DNA of 64,000 bases from Strix aluco (taxonomy: Eukaryota > Chordata > Aves > Strigiformes > Strigidae). Below the pieces are notes generated by a model. That model was not told the origin of the DNA. It searched no databases and saw only the letters and a program-made list of their open reading frames with translations. The stretch's first letter is position 1; each line of letters starts with the position of its first letter. The DNA is taken from NCBI RefSeq assembly GCF_031877795.1, contig NC_133970.1:43631533-43695532 (forward strand), written 5' to 3'. Positions 55,673-64,000 of the stretch are shown piece by piece. The translations under genes were made by a program, and so were the position numbers.

Positions 55673-56938
55673 GTATTAGTCATACAGTCATTATATCTAA
55701 AAAAGCTGGAAGACGTGTTTGTTAGCATCACAGATATTTTATGGTTTTCAAAGACTCCATTTTATTGAGAATAATAGAAGTGGAATTAGGACACAAGTGT
55801 CTCTGGTCTTGGTTTTATGCATGGATTTAGTGAACACTGTGTGCTGCTTTGTATAAAACCCCTTGTACTGTGGTACTAACAAGAGTAATACTAGTAGGAG
55901 AATTTAAAGGGAACAAATCCTAATTTTTCCATTAATATGTGGTACCTGGTCTGGCATTTCTCTTCTTTCAAGTCATCATCCTGACTTAAGTTTCTTCCAG
56001 GTTTATTTTAAAACACACAAAAATATCTTCTAAGCATTTTATGAAGACTGGAGAGAGAAATATCTACATTTCTTTAAATGTTTTTTTTCCAGTAAAATCT
56101 GCTGTTTGGAACTAAAGGACGACCTTTATAATCTGCAGTGCTGGAAACCTGAAAATCAAACCAACTTTGATTTTGCATTTTCCCTCCCGTTTGGACAATG
56201 CAAAATCTCCTCCTCTCCTGTCCAACAACAACAATAAAAAACCCAAAACAATCCCCAAACAGAGAGTATGATGTTATGAGAAAAAGATTTTCCTTTGAAC
56301 CTCCTTTCTAAATATATCAGTCTCTCCTACCATTGTGATGATTTTATTAATGTTTTTTTCTGCATTTTTGCTGTTTGTTTTTCACTTAATCTCAAAGCTG
56401 CTTAGATTGGCAGCTGTTTGAATTGTCTTATATGGTAGAGATGTGGGAAAGAGTTCTGTAAGAAGGCAACTGGAAATGCTGCATGGTTGTGGAAGCCTTC
56501 TAGGTTTTGTTGAAGATGTGCTACTGCCAGCCTCCAGAATGACTCTCCTCAAAGGAATCACGGCTGTATCAACAAGGCACTTATCTGTGCCTGGGGCCTC
56601 AAATGCTGCAGATATTGTCAAATACATTTGCTTTCTAATAAACTTTTCCTTTGGTTTTATGTATGCAAAAGAGCTGCAACAGAAAATGTCATGGGTTGAT
56701 TTAGTTAATGCTGTATTATACATTGATACAAATGGTTATTTGGCTGCAGAAAGGAAAGGTTAGTTGGATGTCCCAGGGATGGGACAGACTGAAGGTGACT
56801 TGGTCATGTTGCAGATGGGATAGTAATGTGTGACTATTCTGTAACTTTAAGACACCAAATTTTTTAGCCTTTGAGTGTCTATAACTGCTATCCAATTGAG
56901 CTGGTTGCCCCTCTTCTGCAGGCATGAAGGGAAGATGC
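55673..56938. other. 1.3 kb without gene or recognised repeat
   Basis: AT-rich, single-copy-looking. An open frame at 56443-56763 (106 aa) shows no recognisable domain. Ends at ATGTC, the left target duplication of D. Confidence 0.45.
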
Positions 56939-57265
56939 ATGTCTGTGGCAGGTGCATCCGCCCAGTGAAAACAGAGCTTCCTGGCTGCTGAAACGTGGCA
57001 GCTTCTGGCTGTCTTTGTTTTCAAGGTCTCGCGATAGTTGAGACCTTTGACCAATGGGAGCTGCTATTGACTACAGGTCAGATTCGGTCTGGGTATAAAT
57101 GGAGTCCCCTGGGGGAGCCATTTTGAGCTCGTCCCCTGGAGCTGCACGCTGCAGTCAGAGGACTCTCCCCTTGGGTTCGGGACGCCGCCCAGGGAAACTC
57201 CTCGAGGTGCCTTGGGTCGGGACGCTGCCCTGAGCAGGTCCTCGAGGTTGAGAGCCCTCACTTTC

Positions 57266-57274
57266 CAGGTGAGT
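57266..57274 (+). promoter_or_regulatory. Consensus 5' splice site in the LTR of D
   Basis: CAGGTGAGT, a perfect donor consensus, lies about 140 nt after the expected transcription start, inside R. It is repeated in the 3' LTR (junction after 62894). Confidence 0.55.
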
Positions 57275-57283
57275 GATAGAGTG

Positions 57284-57495
57284 TTTTGGGTTGTTGTTAA
57301 ACCCTAGGTGGTGAAGATTTGTTTACGTTTGGGGTTGCCGTTAAACCCCTGGGGTGTGAGGCTTTGTTTTACGTTTTGGGTTCCTGTTAAACCCCAGGAA
57401 GTGAAGTTTGCGTTTGGGGTTGCCGTTAAACCCCTGGGGAGTGGGGCTTTGTAAAGTATTTCGGGTTATTGTTAAACCCCAGAAAGTTATTCTGT
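57284..57495 (+). repeat. Five tandem hairpin-forming units in the LTR of D
   Basis: Five degenerate units of about 39-46 bp each hold a GGG(G)TT...TTAAACCC(C) inverted repeat, for example GGGGTTGCCGTTAAACCCC. Four of the five are separated by G-rich spacers of similar length. The same array is at about 62915-63121 in the 3' LTR. Confidence 0.85.
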
Positions 57496-57620
57496 TCTCC
57501 TCTTGCGGACATTCGGATCTGTAATCTACGGAGAGCTGACTGGTGGTTTTATTAAAAAATAAATTTATTTATTTTTTTAAATTGGTGGTGGGTCACTCAT
57601 TTGGAAGCCTCCATAACAAT

Positions 57621-57638
57621 TGGCGTAGTCGGCAGGAT
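57621..57638 (+). promoter_or_regulatory. Primer-binding site of D, tRNA-Ser, overlapping the gag start codon
   Basis: TGGCGTAGTCGGCAGGAT is an exact 18-nt match to the 3' end of tRNA-Ser (AGA/CGA/TGA type) with CCA. It lies 2 nt after the LTR. Its last two bases are the first two of the gag ATG (57637). Confidence 0.9.
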
Positions 57639-58924
57639 GTCAATAGAGGAGTTGTTACAGAAATATAGTCGTGCCCCTTCCCCTTTAGAGATACAGTGGG
57701 CAAAAGAGAGGTGGTTTGACTTGGTAGAAGTTGTGAGAAAGTTGGAACAGAGCTGGGGAAGTTGGTGGATAAGCGGAAATGAAGGAAAAATGCGCGCCAT
57801 ATTAGGTGCCTGCTTGATTCAGGCGCAGGATTATTTTGCAGCAGTGGAGAGAGATGCCCTGGAGGAGCAGTTGGAAATTGATAGTTTAAAGTCGGAGTTA
57901 TTACGAGAAAGAGAGAGAAGATGGTTATTAGAAAAAAAAATTGAGATCATGCTGGCACGAGCAAAAAGGCCCCCTAGTGTTGCTCAGATTCGAAAGTTAA
58001 TTACCAGTGTAGATCTTGAGGAGTGGGATGGAGATATTTGGGGAGAGTCTGATGAAAGTGGCTCAGAGGAAATAAAGGAGTTGGAGGAAAGACATGTGCG
58101 ACCTCTCATTAAAACAGAAAGGCATACAGGTCCACAAGGTGGGAACCCCCGAACCACCGTTCGCACAACCCCCTGGACGGGACTGGAGCTTGGTGAGCTT
58201 CAGGTTAAATATTCGCGTAAGCCAGGTGAAACTGAAACTGAGTATTTGTGGAGAGTTTCTTTGACGGGGTGGGATGGATCGAATTCTGTTGATTGATGAC
58301 GAGACGGGAGGTTTCTGGGGTCCCGGAGTGTTTTTAAGTGATGGACCAGCGGGTAACCAGTCGATAACATCTCGAGTGGCTTACTGGGCTGGGGGTGTGG
58401 ACCCTAAGGAGAGGGGGGAGCCTGTTACCATTAGAGTAAAGAGACTGTCGGAGCTGTTGGAGGGAGTACAAAAAGCAGCTTGTATTCAGGCGATGTATGA
58501 GAGGGGGCGGTGTGGAATCCCGCTTGCGGCGCCGGTGGATCCCAGCCACCTTAAACCTCTCATTAGAGGGCTCCCGGATGCCTTAAAGATACATGTCCAG
58601 TCCCTCAGAGAAAGGGTGCAAAGAGCTATTGAATGCAACCAGCGAAATTCCTCCAATGCTCATGTACATGCGTTAACATGGGCAGAAGTGTTACATGATT
58701 TGGTTGCTTATGGACGAGAGATGGGCTGGACTGATTTGAGTGGGGACAGGGGTGAAAATCGGAGGGTTCGACAAGTTAGTCGAACGGCTTCCCCCGCTGA
58801 ACAGCCTGCTGGTAGAGAGTTTGAATCACCCCGAGATAAGCCAGGTCAATTTTATGAGTCAGGAAGGAATGATCTTTGGCAGAAGGCGCTGTGTTGCACG
58901 GGCAATCTACTGATAATATCTTAA
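57637..58924 (+). pseudogene. gag: gag of D, frameshifted
   Basis: From the ATG at 57637 one frame runs to 58296 and a second (58274-58924) continues the protein, so a 1-base indel near 58270-58290 separates them; the last codons before 58924 appear shifted again. Residues about 70-110 (ERDALEEQLEIDSLKSELL and on) form a strong coiled coil. KYSRKPGETETEYLWRV carries the PGE motif found in Gag of A, B and C. The later part has helical blocks (IRGLPDALKIHVQSL, HALTWAEVLHDLVAYG). No Cys-His box is visible. The start is fixed by the absence of a Met codon between it and the primer site. Confidence 0.85.
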
Positions 58925-59087
58925 AGTTGGTGGAATTGCTGGAGGGGAGAACTCGAGAATAAAGGGAAACACAGGTAACTGTACTCTCTCAGGAAGGGAA
59001 AATTAACCCTTTTGTGGCATCGAGGGGGGAATTGAGAGAGTCAAAAAACTAGTAGCTGCAGTTTGGGGATCGGGCCGCCCACTCCGC

Positions 59088-62000
59088 ATGGTGAATTCCT
59101 GCCAATGGTCAGCTGACAAGGAACCTTATATACATATCCCTGTGGGTCCTAAACGGATAAGTTTGGAGTTTTTAATTGACACAGGGGCTCAAGTTAGTGT
59201 TTTAAATAGACAACAAGCCACTGAGTTAGGACTTAAACCATCGAGGAAATTTATAAATATAGTAGGTGTGACGGGGGCAATAGAAAAATGTCCCCTAGTG
59301 AGAACGCAATTTTGGTTACCAGGGGAAAAAAGGATGACAGCATTGGAAGTGGCTTTAAGTCCTTATAAAGGAAATATACTGGGGTTTGATGTTTTGGCAG
59401 GTAAACAGTGGTGTTTGCCAGATGGCAGAGTGTGGAGTTTTGGAGGTAGGGGTACAGGAACTGTTCATGTAAAAACTTTGCAGGTTGCCCCTTTATTACC
59501 ACAATCTAAAGTGACCTGTGTTTCACAATATCCATTGCCAACTGCTGCTAAACAAGGTATTTTAGAAATGATTAATGATCTTGAAAAAAGAGGAATTATA
59601 AGTCGAACACATTCCTCTTATAACTCTCCAGTTTGGCCAGTCCGTAAGCCAGATGGGCATTGGCGGTTAACAATTGATTATCGGAGATTGAACAGCAATA
59701 CTCCACCTTTAACAGCTGCTGTCCCAAATATATCATCAGTAGTAGCAGCAATACAGGCAGCTGCTCATTTATGGATGGCTGCTTTAGATGTTAAAGATAT
59801 GATTTTTATGATTCCTTTGAGAGATGAAGATAAGCCTCAGTTTGCTTTTACCTGGGAGGGGATTCAATATACTTTCAATCGACTCCCACAAGGGTATAAA
59901 CATTCTCCCACTATTGCTCATAATGCTTTGGCCAAGCTTCTCGACATGGTGGAGGTGCCGTCAGGTGTTCATATATATCAGTATATAGATGATATATTGG
60001 TGGGTGGAAATACTAAAGAACAGGTAGGACAAGTGGCTGAGATCATTTGGGACCTGTTAACTAAAAACGGGTTAGATATTCCACCCTCTAAGTGCCAAGG
60101 TCCCGGACAAGAAATTAAATTTTTAGGAGCTTGGTGGGTGGCTGGAGCAATTGCAGTACCTGATGATACTTTATCAGTTATTGAGAAAGGACAGATACCA
60201 CGTAATAAGGTAGAACTGCAGCAATTGCTGGGTACGTTGGGTTATTGGAGGAAGCATATACCAGGGTTTTCAGTAATTGCCCGCCCTTTATATGATTTGC
60301 TTCGGAAAAATAGAGAATGGGATTGGACGTTACAGCATACAGAGGCCCTGAATGTTTTAAAGGATGAACTTAAAACTTATCAGAAGTTGGGGCCCTTACA
60401 TCCACAGGACCCGTTGAGAGTGGAGTGGGGATTTGCAGAACATGCCTCTTATTGTGGTGTGTTCCAGAAGGGACCACAAGGACCGGCTAGACCTTTGTTA
60501 TTTTCTTCCACTTCATTTAAAGAGACTGAACAGCAGTATACAGAGTGGGAAAAGGGACTTCTCTCACTTGTTAGGGCAGTTAAGGAGACGGAGAGGTTAC
60601 GTACTATGCAGGACATTGTAGTACAAGGCCCTTTTCTTCTTTTAAATTCAGTTCTTAAGGGGTCATCTCCCCCTGAAGGGATAGCTCAGAAGGCTACGGT
60701 ACATAAGTGGTATGCTTATTTGGAGGGAGTTAGTCAGTTATTGCAGTTAAGAGAGGGCCCAGTTAAAATCTCTAAGCTTCAGCAACCTATAAATTTAGAT
60801 TTGGCTTTGTTAAGTCAACCCTATAAACCTTCTCCAATTAAGGAGGCACCTGAATTGACTGTAGATTCAGATACACAGGGAGTTTGGTTTACTGATGCAT
60901 CTGCCTGTCAGGTGGAATCGAAGTGGCAATATAAAGCAGTGGCTTTAGAAATTGGTACTGGTAAGACAATCATAGAGGAGGGAGAAGGTAGTGCGCAGGT
61001 GGGAGAGTTGCGTGCCCTTTTGCTAGCAGTAGAAAATGGTGCCACTGTGGTTTATACTGATTCCTATGCAACGTATAAGGGTGCTACAGAGTGGATATGC
61101 CAGTGGGAATCTAATCAGTAGCAGGTGGGTCATACAGAGGTGTGGAGAGCTGGGGATTGGCAACGATTGTTGGAAATAAGTAGATTGCGACCCCTGAAGG
61201 TGGGGTGGGTAAAAGGCCATGCAAGAGATGGAACCCCTGCTGCAAAATGGAATCAACAAGTAGATCATTTGGCCCGAATTAGGGTAGTTAATAGTGATAA
61301 AGGAGATTGGGATCGGTTGGTTGAGTGGCTACATATTAAGCGAGGTCACTCAGGGAAAATAGATCTTTATTATGAGTGTCGGTCCCGAGGATGGCCTGTG
61401 TCAATGAAGATGTGTGAAGCAATTCTTACAGCTTGTCCACAATGTCAAGTGAGGCTTAAGATTAACCATCCAAATCAAGCACCAGCCCAACATATTAAAG
61501 AAGGTAAGGCACTTTGGAGCACCTGGCAAGTTGATTATGTTGGTCCTTTAAAGCCATCTCATGGAAGAAGGTACATCTTGGTGGGAGTAGAGGTGGTATC
61601 GGGACTAACTATGGCTACAGCTGTTAATGTAGCTACTGGAGACCAAAAAATCCGAGTTTTAAGAGGATGGTTTGGCATTTTGCCCATTCCTGAATGTATT
61701 CAGAGTGATAATGGGTCACATTTTACAGCTGCAGTGGTGCAAGACTGGGCACGAGGGGAAGGTATCGAGTGGGTGTTTCATACACCATATTACCCTCAAG
61801 CTAATGGCATGGTTGAGCAAATTAATGGCTTAATTAAGAAACATGCTAATGTTTCACGGCCTAATTGGGACACGAGATTGTCACAAGCGGTTTTTGTTGT
61901 TAATAACCGCTGGGGACATTATGGGAATCCAAAAATACGAGCATTTTGTCCCATGGGATTATTAGGTGGTGACAATCATAAGGGCCAGTGTCCCCTGAAA

Positions 62001-62156
62001 ATATATGCAGGCCAGCCTGTCATGGTGAAATTGCCCTCAGTTGGCATCGTGCCTATGACTCTGGTAAAATCTAGGGGTTTATATGCCTGGGAGGCTTTAG
62101 ATAAAGGTGGGAAAACCCACCGAATTAGTGTCCGATGGATAATCCCTGATTTTTAA
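59088..62156 (+). pseudogene. pol: pol of D: protease, RT, RNase H, integrase, one amber codon
   Basis: 1022 codons from the ATG at 59088, broken only by TAG at 61119-61121 in RNase H, between CAG codons and so probably CAG to TAG. Protease DTG at 31-33; RT with Asp234 (ALDVKDMIF), LPQG 266-269 and YIDD 299-302; RNase H with FTDAS and YTDSY, then HLARIR after the stop. In the second part, counted from 61125, the integrase zinc site is His70, His75, Cys104 and Cys107, and the catalytic residues are Asp137, Asp195 and Glu231 with 35 residues between the last two. The C-terminus RISVRWIIPDF resembles the ERVL tail in C. Apart from the amber codon every catalytic residue looked for is present. 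Confidence 0.92.
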
Positions 62157-62569
62157 CTTGATGCCCGGGTTTTGATCCGAGGCCTAGTTTTGTTCTTTTT
62201 TATTAGGACCTTGGAGGAATGGATGATTTCGACACCCTGCCTGGCCATGGGGATCCATATGGACAATCAAGACTCGGATGACAACAGGGTGGTGAATGAG
62301 TCTTGTGAAATTGACAGCCCTCAGAAGAATATGATTGGACTTGGTGTTGTTATATTGGGCATTGATTGATGTTTGAATTTTTTTTTTTTTTTGTTAGAAT
62401 GGTTAATCAGCCTTTTCAATTTTGACTGTATAATTACCTAGGGATGACAACCCATAATGAGCATGGAGACTCACCGGACCGCACTCCCTTTTAACCTTGG
62501 AGGCAAGAGGTGACTGCGCCACCACTTCAAAGAAACCAGCCGAATCATGACTGTAGTCACGGGGTGGAT
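62157..62569 (+). other. 3' region of D with a small open frame, no env
   Basis: A 65-codon frame (62172-62369) opens with a hydrophobic stretch (GLVLFFFIRTL) and ends with another (GLGVVILGI). It could be an accessory or env relic, or chance. A T run follows at about 62379-62392. GGGGTGGAT before 62570 is the likely polypurine tract. Confidence 0.45.
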
Positions 62570-63245
62570 TGTGGCAGGTGCATCCGCCCAAGGAAAGCAG
62601 AGCTTCCTGGCTGCTGAAACGTGGCAGCTTCTGGCTGTCTTTGTTTTCAAGGTCTCGCGGTAGTTGAGACCTTTGACCAATGGGAACTGCTATTGACTAC
62701 AGGTCAGATTCGGTCTGGGTATAAACGGAGTCCCCTGGGGGAGCCATTTTGAGCTCGTCCCCTGGAGCTGCACGCTGCAGTCAGAGGACTCTCCCCTTGG
62801 GTTCGGGACGCCGCCCAGGGAAACTCCTCGAGGTGCCTTGGGTCGGGACGCTGCCCTGAGCAGGTCCTCGAGGTTGAGAGCCCTCACTTTCCAGGTGAGT
62901 GATAGAGTGTTTTGGGTTGTTGTTAAACCCTAGGTGGTGAAGATTTGTTTACGTTTGGGGTTGCCGTTAAACCCCTGGGGTGTGAGGCTTTGTTTTACGT
63001 TTTGGGTTCCCATTAAACCCCAGGAAGTGAAGTTTGCATTTGGGGTTGCCGTTAAACCCCTGGGGAGTGGGGCTTTGTAAAGTATTTCGGGTTATTGTTA
63101 AACCCCAGAAAGTTATTCTGTTCTCCTCTTGCGGACATTCGGATCTGTAATCTACGGAGAGCTGACTGGTGGTTTTATTAAAAAATAAATTTATTTATTT
63201 TTTTTAAATTGGTGGTGGGTCACTCATTTGGAAGCCTCCGTAACA
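62570..63245 (+). repeat. 3' LTR of D
   Basis: 676 bp, TGTGGCAGGTGCATCC...CCTCCGTAACA, about 98.4% identical to the 5' LTR by eye, including the hairpin array and splice donor. Confidence 0.93.
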
Positions 63246-63250
63246 ATGTT

Positions 63251-63447
63251 TAGCGAAGTTTGAAGTATTGTCTGTCATGGAAGTGAAAGTATAGTGGCTG
63301 GAATTAAACCTATTTATTTGTTTTGTAGCTGATTTACTGGAAAGTTGCTATATATGGTTATTCTGGGAAGTGTCCCTATTGTGTACTGTCAGAGACCAGC
63401 CCATTTTGAGATTGGAATGCCCTGAGAAATCTGATCTACATTTGAAG
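63251..63447. other. Spacer, no gene seen
   Basis: Short single-copy sequence between provirus D and a CR1 scrap. Confidence 0.4.
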
Positions 63448-63524
63448 TTGGCCCTGCTTGGAGCAGAGGGATGAACTAGGTGACCTCCAGAGGTCCCTTC
63501 CAGTCTGAATTATTCTATGATTCT
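63448..63524 (+). mobile_element. CR1 LINE 3' scrap (plus strand)
   Basis: GGTGACCTCCAGAGGTCCCT and ATTATTCTATGATTCTGTGG are the last bases of a CR1 3' region. Nothing else of the element remains. Confidence 0.85.
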
Positions 63525-64000
63525 GTGGAATGTGCCCTAATCTGTTCAGGGGTGTTATCCTGTAAAGCCTCCATCTGGCCATGTGAGAACATCAGCCTCT
63601 CCCATGCTAAATCTGGCAAGTGAAGAGAGAAAAGTTACAATATGTCTGCAAACCATGTGGCCATACCACATCTTCTAGGTAAATCTAGAAGGGTTAAAAC
63701 GGTAAAAAGGAATATTTCTGCTCTGAGAACAAAACCATCAAGAAATGTTGTGAGCTGGCTTTGCTGGGAAAGCAGCACATGGTGGGGCTTCATTATTTTG
63801 TACGTGACCAAAGATCACATGAAAGGTCATCACTCTAACTCTATAAGTGGTAGTGGATTCAAAGCATTGTTTTTTCAGCTGCAGCGATAGAGAAAGTGTA
63901 CATGATGGTGGCTTGGAATAGGAATGGAGAATCCAGCATTTATATTTGTCACATAAAATGACAGAAAAATAATGACTGTAGCAAAACCTCTCCTCCCCGA
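63525..64000. other. No gene seen
   Basis: One open frame (63642-63890, 82 aa) has no recognisable domain and is probably chance. Confidence 0.4.

Larger units (their letters stand above)
56944..57618 (+). repeat. 5' LTR of D
   Basis: 675 bp, TGTGGCAGGTGCATCC...GCCTCCATAACA. TATAAA at 57094-57099 and AATAAA at 57558-57563 imply a long R region of about 440-460 nt and a very short U5. Confidence 0.93.
56944..63245 (+). mobile_element. Provirus D: class III ERV, tRNA-Ser primed, nearly complete, no env
   Basis: LTRs are at 56944-57618 and 62570-63245. Flanking 5-mers ATGTC (56939-56943) and ATGTT (63246-63250) differ at one base. An exact tRNA-Ser primer site, a coiled-coil Gag and a protease-RT-RNase H-integrase Pol follow. 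Damage is limited to one or two frameshifts in gag and one amber codon in pol. LTRs differ at about 11 sites (about 1.6%). About 410 bp separate pol from the 3' LTR and no env is recognisable. Primer and Pol type suggest an ERV-S-like lineage, distinct from A/B (Lys) and C (Leu). Confidence 0.94.

Noticed and set aside
57284..57495. Interstitial telomere-like sequence (GGGTT and AACCC text in the D LTR)
   Set aside because: The units are about 43 bp long inverted repeats, not tandem hexamers, and are present identically in both LTRs of one provirus.
1..64000. Firm assignment to the W chromosome
   Set aside because: ERV density fits, but no W- or Z-linked single-copy gene is present. The VLDLR fragment is inside a mobile element and says nothing about location.
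1..64000. Bacterial-type features, CRISPR arrays, tRNA or rRNA genes
   Set aside because: None seen. The only tRNA-related sequences are the 18-nt primer-binding sites of the proviruses.

Overview
This is a stretch of bird genome built almost entirely from transposable elements. The avian call rests on CR1 LINEs with the typical end (AGAATCATAGAAT, or ATTCTATGATTCT on the other strand) and on a fragment of the vertebrate gene VLDLR whose peptide resembles avian VLDLR. No intact host protein-coding gene was found. The density of young and nested endogenous retroviruses (ERVs) would suit a poorly recombining or heterochromatic region such as a W chromosome, but the window cannot prove that. All alignments, counts and homologies were made by eye.

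Layout. 0.7-5.2 kb: a long decayed CR1 on the minus strand, split by a solo LTR (1173-2058). 5.2-8.8 kb: an old unclassified repeat (R1), a minus-strand solo LTR of ERV family A (5872-6480), and a possible LTR. 8.8-15.2 kb: provirus A1 (LTR-gag-pol-LTR, no env), degraded. 16.3-18.3 kb: a second minus-strand CR1. 18.6-31.2 kb: minus-strand provirus B, a relative of A, split by plus-strand provirus C (20684-27273), a tRNA-Leu-primed ERVL. 34.1-46.6 kb: provirus E, a mosaic carrying pieces of several retroviral lineages plus intronless VLDLR ligand-binding repeats; provirus A2 (34729-41121) is inserted in its gag. 50.3-52.5 kb: a plus-strand CR1. 54.7-55.7 kb: a second solo LTR of the 1.2 kb family. 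56.9-63.2 kb: provirus D, tRNA-Ser-primed class III, almost complete. 63.4 kb: a CR1 3' scrap.

How the parts work. A, B, C and D all have class III (ERVL/ERV-S-like) polymerases and lack a recognisable env, so they probably spread inside cells. A and B share a gag-pol junction with one in-frame amber codon and no frame change, consistent with stop-codon readthrough. A2 has two LTRs of equal length that look identical, a perfect target duplication, and open gag and pol, so it is the youngest and most intact element here. E is the most unusual: a beta-like Gag start, an ERVL protease scrap, a class I-like Gag start, betaretroviral dUTPase-protease, RT and integrase remains, a piece of ERVL LTR, and VLDLR repeats, all bounded by one pair of about 99% identical LTRs with a matching target duplication. 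The simplest reading is that RNA recombination built the mosaic, including a captured host mRNA, and that it was then inserted as a unit.

Relative ages from LTR pairs: A2 (no difference seen), then E (about 4 in 404) and D (about 11 in 675), then A1 (about 2.5%), C (about 3%), and B oldest (about 5%). Nesting agrees: C lies inside B, and A2 inside E.
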